64,000 nt of DNA from assembly GCA_036501825.1 (NCBI GenBank), contig DASXZP010000019.1, positions 57,734-121,733 on the forward strand, given 5' to 3'. The position numbers were made by a program, and so were the translations under genes. Below the pieces are notes generated by a model that saw nothing but the letters and a program-made list of their open reading frames with translations, searched no databases and was not told the DNA's origin. Each line of letters starts with the position of its first letter. The stretch's first letter is position 1. This stretch comes from JAFECT01 sp036501825 (lineage in GTDB: Bacteria > Pseudomonadota > Alphaproteobacteria > Caulobacterales > Caulobacteraceae). Shown in pieces: positions 10,506-20,309 of the stretch.

Positions 10506-11077
10506 GCGGGCTGGACGACCGGCTCGCGGGCATGGTGCGCGGCAACGCGCCTTTGATGGGGGTGCTGGAGACGCTGAGGGGTCTCGACCTGCCCGACTGG
10601 CGGGTGTTCTCCGGGGCGGTCTATCAGACCGCCTGGAACGGCCTCACCGGGCGCGATGCGACCTATGGACTCAAGGACTACGACGTCGGCTATTTCGACG
10701 CGTCGGATCTCGGCTACGACGCCGAAGACGTCGTGATCAGACGCGTCGCCGGCGCCTTCGCGCCGCCGCTCGACAGTCTGGTCGAGGTGCGCAACCAGGC
10801 GCGCGTGCATCTGTGGTTCGAAACGCATTTCGGCGAGCCCTATGCCCCTCTGGCCTCGACGGATGAGGCGTTGGCGCGGTTCGTGGCGCCGGCCTTCGCC
10901 GTCGGCGTTCGGCTGGAGAAGGACGGACGCCTGTCGGTTGCGGCGCCGCTCGGACTGGAAGACCTGTTTGCCCTGAAACTCAGGCCTAATCCGACCCGTC
11001 CCCGGGCCAAGGGCTGGGACAAGGTCGTGGCCTCGGCGTTGGCGCGATGGCCGGAGATCGTGGTCGAGGCGCCCTGA
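10502..11077 (+). CDS. Nucleotidyltransferase-like family protein (PF06042 type)
   Basis: A 191-residue protein resembling the nucleotidyltransferase family PF06042 (formerly DUF925). Visible family marks are FSGAVYQTAWN (about 37-47), the acidic pair in LKDYDVGYFD (about 57-66), and VEVRNQARVHLWFE with a downstream APLGLEDLFALKLRPNP. The acidic DYD stretch would be the metal-binding site. The substrate is unknown. It is translationally coupled to thiD (ATGA), but the families are not known to act together. Confidence 0.75.
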   Translation: MSGLDDRLAGMVRGNAPLMGVLETLRGLDLPDWRVFSGAVYQTAWNGLTGRDATYGLKDYDVGYFDASDLGYDAEDVVIRRVAGAFAPPLDSLVEVRNQARVHLWFETHFGEPYAPLASTDEALARFVAPAFAVGVRLEKDGRLSVAAPLGLEDLFALKLRPNPTRPRAKGWDKVVASALARWPEIVVEAP

Positions 11078-11177
11078 CGGCGCGGCCGAGCATTTCTGTA
11101 CAAGCGGTCAGAAAAATTGAACGCCGATCCGTCGCGCGCCGGTGGAAAGCTTGGCGGGGTCGGCCTATTTGCGGCGC

Positions 11178-11996
11178 ATGCGCCAGTGGACCGTCGACGC
11201 CTTCGCTTCCGAGCCCTTCAAGGGCAACCAGGCCTGTGTGGTCGAACCGTTCGCGGTCTGGCCCGAAGACGCCTGGATGCAGGCCCTCGCGGCCGAGAAC
11301 AATCAGGCGGAAACCGCCTTCCTGCTGAAGACCGACCAGCCCGATCGTTTCGGCCTGCGCTGGTTCACGCCGAAATTGGAGGTGCCGCTGTGCGGGCACG
11401 CGACCTTGGCGTCGGCGCATGTGCTGTTCGATGAGCTGGAGCTGAAGGCCGACGCTATCGTGTTCGAAACGCGCGTGTCGGGCCACCTGATCGTCTATCG
11501 CAAGGGCGCGCTCTACGAGATGGACTTCCCCGCCGATCCGCCGAAGCGCACCGATATTCCCACGGGTCTCGCCGAAGCGCTCGGCGCTCAGCCGAAAGAA
11601 GTGTGGGTTGGCGCCTATCTCGTCGCGGTGTACGACGATGCGAAGATTGTGCGCGGATTGACGCCGAACATCGCCGCGCTGGAGCCCATCGCGGGCGAAG
11701 CGACCGGCGGCCGCGGCAATATCTGCGTCGCGGCGCCGTCGGACGATCCCGCCTACGACGTGATCGATCGTTTCTTCGCGCCGGGTTCGGGCATCCCCGA
11801 AGATCCGGCGACCGGATCGATGCATTGCATCCTGGGCCCGTTGTTCGCCGACAAGCTCGGCAAGGCCGACGTGAAGTTTCACCAGGCCTATCCCGGCCGC
11901 GGCGCCGACATCGCGACGGAGCTGCGCGGCGACCGCCTGCGTCTGAAAGGCCGCGCGCGCACCATGCTCGAAGGGCGGCTGCGTCCTTTTGATTGA
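11178..11996 (+). CDS. PhzF-family isomerase
   Basis: The 272-residue protein belongs to the PhzF/diaminopimelate-epimerase-fold family. It opens with MRQWTVDAFASEPFKGNQA, has the catalytic Glu region AENNQAETAFLL (about 42-53), the GHATLASAHVLF segment (about 73-84), and the C-terminal GSGIPEDPATGSMHC motif. Characterised members isomerise chorismate-derived or other small acids; no phenazine genes are nearby, so the substrate cannot be inferred. I chose the ATG at 11178 because the family begins right there; an in-frame start 36 bases upstream adds unconserved residues. Confidence 0.88.
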   Translation: MRQWTVDAFASEPFKGNQACVVEPFAVWPEDAWMQALAAENNQAETAFLLKTDQPDRFGLRWFTPKLEVPLCGHATLASAHVLFDELELKADAIVFETRVSGHLIVYRKGALYEMDFPADPPKRTDIPTGLAEALGAQPKEVWVGAYLVAVYDDAKIVRGLTPNIAALEPIAGEATGGRGNICVAAPSDDPAYDVIDRFFAPGSGIPEDPATGSMHCILGPLFADKLGKADVKFHQAYPGRGADIATELRGDRLRLKGRARTMLEGRLRPFD

Positions 11997-12043
11997 GCCC
12001 GGTCTTTTGATGGAATCGGGCTGATAGCGTAGAGAACGAACCC

Positions 12044-13213
12044 ATGAACGCGCTGGAAAAGCCCTCCCGCCGGCCTGAGCGGCCCTGGTTCTCCGCCGGT
12101 CCCACGGTGAAGCGGCCGGGCTGGACGCCCGAGGCGTTGAACTCGGCGTTGCTGGGGCGCGGGATCAGGGCGCCGGCGGTGCTGGCGCGGCTGAAGCAGG
12201 CGATCGAGTTGACGCGCGACGTGCTGCAGGTTCCCGCCGACTATCGCGTGACCTTCACGCCCGGCTCCGACACCGGCGCCATGGAGGCGGCGATGTGGTC
12301 GTTGCTCGGCCCGCGTCCGGTGCAGTGTCTCGCCTACGAAAACTTCGGCCTGGTCTGGGCTGACGACCTCTTGCATCACCTCGACGTCGAGGCTGAATCG
12401 ATCGTGGCGCCCTACGGCGAGATGAGCGATCTCACCCGCGTCGATCCGAAGAAAGACCTCGTCTTCGTCTGGAACGGCACGACCTCGGGTGCGCGCGTAC
12501 CAAACGCCGACTTCATCGCCGCCGATCGCGAAGGCCTGACCATCTGTGACGCGACCTCGGCGGCCTTTGCCATGCCGCTGGACTGGCCCAAGCTCGACGT
12601 GGTCACCTTCTCGTTCCAGAAAGCGCTGGGCGGCGAGGCGGGCGTGGGCGTGATCGTACTGTCGCCGCGCGCCATGCAGCGGCTGTCGACCTACAAACCC
12701 ACGCGTCCGGCGCCTAAGGTCCTGCGCCTGCAGAAGGACGGCCGTCCCGACGAAGACCTGATCGGCGGCGCGCCGTTCAACACCTATTCCATGCTGACCG
12801 TCGAAGACTGGATCGACGGCCTGCGCTGGGCCGCGCGCGTCGGCGGCGTCGGCGAACTGATCCGCCGCACCAACGAGAACTTCGCGGTGCTCGAAGCCTG
12901 GGTCGCCAAGACGCCGTGGATCGAATTTCTGGTGAAGGACCCCGCGGTCCGCTCCGAAACCTCGGTGGTGCTCGAATTCGTCGATCCGGCGATCCGAGCC
13001 CTGCCGCCGGCCGGCCGCGCCGAGTTCGCGGCCAAGCTCTGCAGCCTGCTGGAGCGCGAAGGGGTGGGCTTCGACCTCAACTCCCACCGCATGGCCCCGC
13101 CGGGCCTGCGCATCTGGTGCGGCTGCACGGTCGAGCACGACGACCTGGAAGCCCTGACCCCCTGGCTGGAGTGGGGTTATGCGGCCGTCATGGCGGAACT
13201 CACGGCCGGTTAG
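12044..13213 (+). CDS. serC: Phosphoserine aminotransferase
   Basis: SerC converts phosphohydroxypyruvate to phosphoserine (and can serve pyridoxal synthesis). The 389-residue product matches the alphaproteobacterial form: FSAGPTVKRPGW near the start, TPGSDTGAMEAAMW (about 69-82), and the PLP lysine in VTFSFQKALGGEAG (about 187-200). It is followed directly by purA. serA, which often follows serC in relatives, is absent here. Confidence 0.9.
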   Translation: MNALEKPSRRPERPWFSAGPTVKRPGWTPEALNSALLGRGIRAPAVLARLKQAIELTRDVLQVPADYRVTFTPGSDTGAMEAAMWSLLGPRPVQCLAYENFGLVWADDLLHHLDVEAESIVAPYGEMSDLTRVDPKKDLVFVWNGTTSGARVPNADFIAADREGLTICDATSAAFAMPLDWPKLDVVTFSFQKALGGEAGVGVIVLSPRAMQRLSTYKPTRPAPKVLRLQKDGRPDEDLIGGAPFNTYSMLTVEDWIDGLRWAARVGGVGELIRRTNENFAVLEAWVAKTPWIEFLVKDPAVRSETSVVLEFVDPAIRALPPAGRAEFAAKLCSLLEREGVGFDLNSHRMAPPGLRIWCGCTVEHDDLEALTPWLEWGYAAVMAELTAG

Positions 13214-13266
13214 GCTTTCTAGCGGGACTCGTCTAAGAGACCGCCGCGTTTTGAGAGGACGAGGCT

Positions 13267-14552
<1,286 letters not shown>

Positions 14553-14556
<4 letters not shown>

Positions 14557-14741
14557 TCGGGGTCAGCCTCGTCCTCGTCCTTGGGGTCCAGGTGGGCCGG
14601 GGCGGGCGGGTCGCTGGCCGGGAAGCTCTCTTCCAGGGCTTCGTCGAGCAGGGCTTCCTGGTGCTCAAGGTCCTGTTTTTCCGGCTTTTCCGGTTTCTTT
14701 TCCGGCATGGCGGGGGCCTCCGGGGTTATGGGGTTCGTCAA
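14553..14741 (-). CDS. Small acidic protein, 62 aa
   Basis: A 62-residue, Glu/Pro/Asp-rich protein without membrane segments. Its core LLDEALEESFPASDPPA matches a motif that recurs in small uncharacterised proteobacterial proteins. A second ATG at 14708 would give a 51-residue product that begins right at the Lys/Glu-rich part. It converges with purA (stop codons overlap) and diverges from the response regulator 58 bases away. Function unknown. Confidence 0.6.
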
Positions 14742-14799
14742 GGCGATCTTTACCCTGCCCGTTTAGGCTCTTCGGGTTACGTCGAGGAGTCGTTTTCGC

Positions 14800-15606
14800 G
14801 TGTACGCCGTCGATCCGAAAATCCTGCAGAAGCTCGAAGAGCATGTCCGGCGGGTCCTGATCATGGACCCGAACCCCGCAGCGTCGCGTTTGCTGGCCGA
14901 CCTGATGAAGGGCCTGGGCGCGCGCGACCTGTTTTTCGAGCCGGAAGAACGCCGTGCGCTGGAGATGGCGCGGGACGCCGACCCGTGTTTGATCTTTGTG
15001 GAATGCGGCGGTCCCAAGCTCGACGGCGGCGCCTTCACCCGCAAGCTGCGCCGCTCGAACCTGATGTGCCGCAAGGCGCCGGTGATCATGATGACGTCGG
15101 ACGCCACCGCGGCGACGATCAAGGACGCGCGCGACAGCGGCGTGCACGAATTTCTGCGCAAGCCGTTCACCGCCGGCGATCTCTTGAAGCGCGTGATGGC
15201 GGTGACGATCAAACAGCGCGACTGGATCGAAGGCGTCGGTTACGTCGGCCCCGACCGTCGCCGCTTCAACTCCGCCGAATTCACCGGCTCGCGCAAGCGT
15301 AAGGCCGACAAGGCGCAGAGCGAAGCCGAAGCCCAGGTGCAGGCGGTCGACCAGGCCGTGCGCATCCTGCGCGCCGCCATCGACCAGTTCGACAACGACC
15401 CGGCCCAGGCGCTGCGGGCGATGCGCGAGCAGGCGGGGCTGTTGAAGCGGATCGCAACCTCCGGCGCCGGCGAAGCGCGCCTGGCGGTCGCGGTTGCGGT
15501 GCTGGAAATGGCGCTCAACGGCTCCAATCCGAGACGCGAGACGCTGGCCGTGCCGGTGAAGGGCGTGACCGATCTGTATCCGACGGTGGACAACCGAGCG
15601 GCTTGA
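14800..15606 (+). CDS. Atypical response regulator with pseudo-receiver domain
   Basis: The 268-residue product has an N-terminal receiver-like domain (about 15-130) and a C-terminal helical region (about 165-250) that is not a recognisable DNA-binding or enzymatic domain. In the receiver, the acidic pocket keeps one Asp (LIMDPN), the phospho-acceptor position reads FVECGGPKLDG, so Glu replaces Asp, and the Thr (MMTSD) and Lys (LRKPF) of the switch are intact. This would mimic a permanently phosphorylated state or abolish phosphorylation. Start is GTG. No histidine kinase is nearby; it lies convergent to rpoH. Confidence 0.8.
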   Translation: MYAVDPKILQKLEEHVRRVLIMDPNPAASRLLADLMKGLGARDLFFEPEERRALEMARDADPCLIFVECGGPKLDGGAFTRKLRRSNLMCRKAPVIMMTSDATAATIKDARDSGVHEFLRKPFTAGDLLKRVMAVTIKQRDWIEGVGYVGPDRRRFNSAEFTGSRKRKADKAQSEAEAQVQAVDQAVRILRAAIDQFDNDPAQALRAMREQAGLLKRIATSGAGEARLAVAVAVLEMALNGSNPRRETLAVPVKGVTDLYPTVDNRAA

Positions 15607-15610
15607 GAGC

Positions 15611-15980
15611 AGCCACGAAAAACACGAAAAGCACGAACTAAGACACTCTCAAAATCCGCTCATCCCCGCGCATGCGGGGATCCAGGCTTTTTTGACCTGC
15701 GCATAACGGGTCAGACCTTGGGTGCTGATGTTCGCGTAGCGCCGAAGAAGGATTGTCCACGAACCACACGAACCACACGAACAAAGAAATCTTCGCGCCG
15801 CAGGCGCAGCTTAATTCGAGGGCGCGTCGGGCCGACAAACACCGCGTTCGTGTGGTTCGTGTGGTTCGTGGACAAAAAAAGCCTGGGTCCCGCTTGCGCG
15901 GGGATGAGCGGAAAATGGGATTTGGGCAAAAGAAAAAGCGCGGAGCTGATGGGCTCCGCGCTTTCGTGTGTTTCGTGGCT
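15611..15980. repeat. Three nested inverted repeats filling the gap before rpoH
   Basis: This 370-base gap between the response-regulator stop and the rpoH stop is an almost continuous nested palindrome. Outer arms: 15611-15629 with 15962-15980 (AGCCACGAAAAACACGAAA type, one mismatch). Middle arms: 15655-15693 with 15874-15912 (39 bases, three mismatches). Inner arms: 15755-15782 with 15846-15873 (28 bases, perfect), each made of a roughly 10-base tandem word (CCACACGAA). The loop is 63 bases. The rpoH terminator sits inside the outer pair. I see no gene in it. Confidence 0.9.
15931..15966 (-). terminator. Rho-independent terminator of rpoH
   Basis: Just beyond the rpoH stop, the minus strand reads AAAGCGCGGAGC-CCATCA-GCTCCGCGCTTT followed by TTCTTTT: a 12-base perfect stem and a T-rich tail. 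Confidence 0.85.
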
Positions 15981-15988
15981 AACTTTTC

Positions 15989-16882
15989 TTACGCCGTCGC
16001 TTCCATGATGTTGCGTTCGGTGGCGGCGGCGCGCATCGCTTTTTGCAGTTTTTCGAAGCCGCGCACCTCGATCTGGCGCACGCGTTCGCGGCTGACGCCG
16101 TACTGCGAGGCGAGTTCTTCGAGGGTGGTCGGGTCGTCCTTCAGGCGCCGCTCGGTCAGGATGTGGCGCTCACGATCGGTGAGCTCCTGCATGGCTTCTT
16201 CGAGCAGGCCCATGCGCAGGGAGTATTCCTGGCCTTCGGCGACTTCGGTCTCCTGCGAGACCTGGGCGTCGTCGGCGAGCCAGTCCTGCCACTCGCTCTC
16301 GCTTTCCGAACGCAGCGGCGCGTTCAGCGACGCGTCGGGACCGGAGAGGCGGCGGTTCATCGAGATCACATCGGCGTCGGTGACGCCGAGCTGGGTGGCG
16401 ATGTGCGTCACCTGCTCGGGGCGCATGTCGCCTTCCTCGAAAGCCGAGATCTGGCTCTTGGCCTTGCGCAAATTGAAGAACAGCTTCTTCTGCGCGGCGG
16501 TGGTGCCCATTTTCACCAGCGACCACGAGCGCAGAATGTATTCCTGGATCGAGGCGCGGATCCACCACATGGCGTAGGTCGCCAGGCGGAAGCCCCGGTC
16601 GGGGTCGAATTTCTTGACCGCCTGCATCAGGCCGACGTTGCCTTCGGAGATCACTTCCCCGATCGGCAGGCCATAGCCGCGGTAGCCCATGGCGATCTTG
16701 GCCACGAGGCGAAGGTGTGAGGTGACAAGCTTGTGGGCGGCCTGAGGGTCCTCGTGCTCCTGCCAACGCTTGGCGAGCATGAATTCCTCGTCCTTGGTCA
16801 GCATCGGAAACTTGCGGATTTCCGTGAGGTACCTGGACAGACCGCCTTCCGGCGTCATTACGGCGAGCGAACTTAAAGCCAT
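15989..16882 (-). CDS. rpoH: RpoH, heat-shock sigma factor (sigma-32)
   Basis: RpoH directs RNA polymerase to heat-shock promoters. The 297-residue protein has sigma region 2 (LVTSHLRLVAKIAMGYRGYG; RLATYAMWWIRASIQEYILRS), the RpoH-specific box QKKLFFNLR (about 131-139) that separates it from other sigma-70 proteins, and region 4 with the helix-turn-helix TLEELASQYGVSRERVRQIE. In other bacteria FtsH and DnaK control its stability; ftsH is encoded 8 kb away. The start follows a GGAGGGAGA ribosome site. Confidence 0.96.
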   Translation of the reverse strand: MALSSLAVMTPEGGLSRYLTEIRKFPMLTKDEEFMLAKRWQEHEDPQAAHKLVTSHLRLVAKIAMGYRGYGLPIGEVISEGNVGLMQAVKKFDPDRGFRLATYAMWWIRASIQEYILRSWSLVKMGTTAAQKKLFFNLRKAKSQISAFEEGDMRPEQVTHIATQLGVTDADVISMNRRLSGPDASLNAPLRSESESEWQDWLADDAQVSQETEVAEGQEYSLRMGLLEEAMQELTDRERHILTERRLKDDPTTLEELASQYGVSRERVRQIEVRGFEKLQKAMRAAATERNIMEATA

Positions 16883-17046
16883 GGTTTTAACCGGTCTCCC
16901 TCCGGTGCTCGGATCGATTGGATGCGGTCCGAGGACCCCCCTAACCGTTCCGAGATAGATAGGGTTGCAGACATTGTAAGACCGCCCCGGCGATCAGCTC
17001 GCGCCGGCGTGGCCTTTGGGTCCCACTTGAAGATCATTGGCATCGA

Positions 17047-17075
17047 ATATAAGGCGTAGTGGGTCCTTTTTCAAG
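17047..17075 (-). promoter_or_regulatory. Candidate heat-shock-type promoter for rpoH
   Basis: On the minus strand CTTGAA, 17 bases, then TTATAT. This resembles the sigma-32 -35 box (CTTGAA) with an AT-rich -10 region. It lies about 165 bases upstream of rpoH in a 247-base gap that otherwise holds no gene. Autoregulation of rpoH by sigma-32 is established in Caulobacter crescentus; that this site does the same is inference. Confidence 0.5.
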
Positions 17076-17129
17076 ACTTACATTTTTGTAACCCGGAAAA
17101 CCCTTATACGGACGAGGGTTGAGGCCGGA

Positions 17130-18137
17130 TCAAAGGTCCGCCAAGCGGGCTTCCAGCCCCGCCATATCCGGCGGCGGCGAGGTCTCGAACTGCAGGGCTT
17201 CTGCGGTCACCGGGTGGACGAAGCCGAGGACGGCGGCGTGCAGGGCTTGGCGTTTCAGGCCGGCGGCTTCGATCGCCGCCTGCACCGACGCGGCGGGGCG
17301 GCCGGCGCCGTAGAGCGGATCGCCGAGACAGGGCGCGCCCTTGGAGGCGAGGTGGACGCGAATCTGATGGGTGCGGCCGGTCTCGAGCTGACAGCTGACG
17401 CGCGCGGCCAGCGGCCTGGCTTGGGGACCGAAGGCGCGTTCGACGCGGTAGTCGGTGATCGCTTCGCGGCCGCCGACCTTCAACACCGCCATCTTCTTGC
17501 GGTTCGACGGCGAGCGACCGAGGCGGGTCATGATCCGCCCGCGTGGGGGTTCGGGCGCGCCGCGGGTGAGGGCGAGATACAGCCGCTCGATGTCGTGGGC
17601 CGCGAACAGGGCGCAGAGGCCCGCGTGGGCCTGGTCGGTCTTGGCGGCGACCATCACCCCGGAGGTGTCCTTGTCGAGACGGTGCACGATGCCCGGCCGC
17701 GCCACCCCGCCGACCCCGGAGAGCGATCCGGCGCAGTGGTGCAGCAGGGCGTTGACCAGGGTGCCGGTCTCGCTGCCGGGCGCGGGATGCACCGCCATGC
17801 CGGCGGGTTTGTCGATGACGATCAGGTGCGCGTCTTCAAACAGCACAACGAGCGGGATCGCTTCCGGCGCGGGCTCGGCGGCGACCGGCGGCGGGACGAG
17901 GATGCGATAGCGGCCGGCCTGCGCCTTGGCCGATGCGTTCACCACGGGCGCATGGCCGAAGGTCACCGCGCCCTCGGCGATCAGCGCTTGCAGCCGCGCG
18001 CGAGACAGATTGTCCGCACGCTCGGCGAGAGTCTTATCGAGACGGGCGCCGGCCTCGGCCTGGGCGATGTCGATGACGACCAGGCCGGACGGCGAATCGT
18101 CGGCGTCGTCGATATCGAAGGGGGCGTCGTCGCTCAG
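17130..18137 (-). CDS. rluD: RluD-family 23S rRNA pseudouridine synthase (probable CTG start)
   Basis: The enzyme converts specific uridines of 23S rRNA to pseudouridine. The 335-residue product has an N-terminal S4 RNA-binding domain (RLDKTLAERADNLSRARLQ, about 28-46), the catalytic motif HRLDKDTSG (about 151-159), and the TGRTHQIRVHL stretch. No ATG, GTG or TTG lies before the S4 domain in this frame after the upstream lysE-type gene; instead CTG overlaps the upstream stop as CTGA, mirroring the ATGA overlaps elsewhere here. The next standard start (a GTG) would cut off half the S4 domain. Could be RluC or RluA-type; RluD is the best fit. Confidence 0.85.
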   Translation of the reverse strand: MSDDAPFDIDDADDSPSGLVVIDIAQAEAGARLDKTLAERADNLSRARLQALIAEGAVTFGHAPVVNASAKAQAGRYRILVPPPVAAEPAPEAIPLVVLFEDAHLIVIDKPAGMAVHPAPGSETGTLVNALLHHCAGSLSGVGGVARPGIVHRLDKDTSGVMVAAKTDQAHAGLCALFAAHDIERLYLALTRGAPEPPRGRIMTRLGRSPSNRKKMAVLKVGGREAITDYRVERAFGPQARPLAARVSCQLETGRTHQIRVHLASKGAPCLGDPLYGAGRPAASVQAAIEAAGLKRQALHAAVLGFVHPVTAEALQFETSPPPDMAGLEARLADL

Positions 18138-18769
18138 CGCCGGCTCTCCAGCGCGAGCCGCGCACCGAAGGCGAGGAACACCACGCCGGTGACGCGATCG
18201 AGCAGCTTCAGCATCCCGGGACGTTTCAGCGCCACTGTGATCTTGTGCGTGGCGCCGGTGAGGAAGGCGAGCCAGGCGGCGCCGATCAGGGCGTGGATCA
18301 CGCCCAGCAACAGCACGAAGGGTCCCACCGGCGCATCGTGCGGGATGAACTGGGGCAGGAAGGACACGTAGAACACGCCGACCTTGGGGTTCAGCATATT
18401 GGTGAGAAAGCCCTTGGCGAACCAGCCGAGCGCGCCGCGCCGCTGTTCGCTCGCGGTCATGGTTTCGGCGAGGACCGTGCGCGGGTTCACGATCAACCGT
18501 ATCCCCATCCACACCAGATAGGCCGCGCCGATCCACTTCAGGATTTCGTAGGCGAGCTTCGACGCCGCCAAGAGGGCGCCCAGGCCCAGCGCCGTCAGGC
18601 TGGCCCAGCCCAGGCAGCCGAGCGCGATGCCGAGGGTGGCCGCCAGGCCCGCGCGGCGTCCCTCGGAGGCGGAGGTGCGCACCACCAGGGCGGTGTCGAG
18701 ACCCGGCGTGATCGACAGCAAGACGGCGGCGGCGGTGAAGGCGGCGAGCGCCGCAAGGGTCGGCGACAT
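18134..18769 (-). CDS. LysE/RhtB-family amino-acid exporter
   Basis: A 211-residue integral membrane protein with six hydrophobic segments and the family opening AVLLSITPGLDTALVVRTS (about 15-33), followed by G-RAGLAATLGIALG and FLTNMLNPKVGVFYVSFLPQF (about 121-140). Such exporters remove amino acids or homoserine lactones; the substrate cannot be read from sequence. The stop overlaps the rluD start by four bases, so they form one transcript. Confidence 0.9.
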   Translation of the reverse strand: MSPTLAALAAFTAAAVLLSITPGLDTALVVRTSASEGRRAGLAATLGIALGCLGWASLTALGLGALLAASKLAYEILKWIGAAYLVWMGIRLIVNPRTVLAETMTASEQRRGALGWFAKGFLTNMLNPKVGVFYVSFLPQFIPHDAPVGPFVLLLGVIHALIGAAWLAFLTGATHKITVALKRPGMLKLLDRVTGVVFLAFGARLALESRR

Positions 18770-18802
18770 GGGTTGGACTTACACCACGACCCTGAAAGCA
18801 AG

Positions 18803-18827
18803 AAGGGTCGGCTGAAAGCCGACCCTT
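18803..18827 (-). terminator. Hairpin downstream of exbD (distal)
   Basis: Perfect 10-base stem AAGGGTCGGC-TTTCA-GCCGACCCTT read on the minus strand, followed by CTTGCTTTC. It is the second of two stacked hairpins between exbD and the lysE-type gene. Confidence 0.65.
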
Positions 18828-18842
18828 GGCGCCCCAAAAGCA

Positions 18843-18870
18843 CAAAGGCCCGGGCGAACCCGGGCCTTTG
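18843..18870 (-). terminator. Rho-independent terminator of exbD
   Basis: Perfect 12-base stem CAAAGGCCCGGG / CCCGGGCCTTTG with a 4-base loop, 22 bases after the exbD stop, followed on the minus strand by TGCTTTT. Confidence 0.8.
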
Positions 18871-18891
18871 TCCGATCGGGCGCGAGGCCGA

Positions 18892-19356
<465 letters not shown>

Positions 19357-19500
19357 CTATTCGTTCTCCTCGCAGGCTGCCCCAGACCGCAAAGCCGGCA
19401 GGCGCCACCCATAGATTTTCCGGGCGAAAAGTCACACCACGGCCGCCCCAAGTAAAGAGGCGACGGCGCTTGGGGTTCCCCTTTCACCCGTTGGGGGAAC

Positions 19501-20127
19501 TCAGCCGCGCTGGGTCAGCCGCAGAAAGCGGTCCTGGAGGCCTATATCCGCTTTGAAAGCGCCCGTGAACTGGGTCGTGATGGTCGAAACGTGCCGGTGG
19601 TGCACGCCGCGGGTGGTCATGCACTGGTGCTCGGCGTCGATCAGGACCGCAACCCCTTCCGGATCAAGCGATTCGGTGATCGCGTCGGCGATCTGCTGGG
19701 TGAGAGTTTCCTGGGTCTGGAGGCGCTTGGAAAAGATCTCGACCACCCGGGCGATCTTGGAGATTCCGACCACCTTGGCGCTGGGCAGGTAGGCCACATA
19801 GGCCTTGCCCAGGAAGGGGGCCATGTGGTGCTCACAGTGGCTCTCGACCTCGATGTCGCGGAGCATGACCATCTCGTCGTAGCCCTGGACGTCCTCGAAC
19901 ACCCGCTCCAGCTCCTTGCCGGGGTCGGCGTGGTAGCCCTGGAACCACTCGGAATAGGCGTCGACCACCCGCTGGGGGGTGTCGAGCAGGCCCTCGCGGC
20001 GGGGGTCGTCCCCGGCCCAGGCGATCAGGGTCCGGACCGCGTCCATGGCGGCCTCGCGGGTGGGCTTCCTGACGGGCTCCAGTTCGTTCGCGCCGCGGGA
20101 GGAGCGGGCGTCGGAGAAAGCGTCCAT
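19501..20127 (-). CDS. folE: GTP cyclohydrolase I
   Basis: FolE makes dihydroneopterin triphosphate from GTP, the entry into folate synthesis (folP lies 10 kb away). The 208-residue protein has the zinc/active-site motifs VESHCEHHMAPF (about 95-106) and EHQCMTTRGVHH (about 165-176), plus KVVGISKIARVVEIFSKRLQ. The ATG at 20127 starts a normal variable N-terminal tail; the 40 extra in-frame codons upstream look non-coding. Confidence 0.95.
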   Translation of the reverse strand: MDAFSDARSSRGANELEPVRKPTREAAMDAVRTLIAWAGDDPRREGLLDTPQRVVDAYSEWFQGYHADPGKELERVFEDVQGYDEMVMLRDIEVESHCEHHMAPFLGKAYVAYLPSAKVVGISKIARVVEIFSKRLQTQETLTQQIADAITESLDPEGVAVLIDAEHQCMTTRGVHHRHVSTITTQFTGAFKADIGLQDRFLRLTQRG

Positions 20128-20309
20128 GGCGGTAAAGTTCTTTCCGAGGGCCGAGTGGCGCCGGGACGATGGTCCCGGAAATGACGCGTGGCATCCCTCT
20201 GTCTGCGGAGCTTTGACGGCGGACCTTAAGTCCGGGTTCCCGCCCATAGGCTCCCCGCAATCCCCCAGCTATATGGGACGCCGACCTCCTCCGGCAACAC
20301 GGCGTTCTG

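Noticed and set aside
15755..15873. Short direct repeats that might suggest a CRISPR array
   Set aside because: The words are about 10 bases in direct tandem without spacers, arranged in two inverted arms; no cas gene is near.
17037..18371. A 444-codon open frame opposite rluD and the LysE-type gene
   Set aside because: Antisense to two well-identified genes and without any motif of its own.
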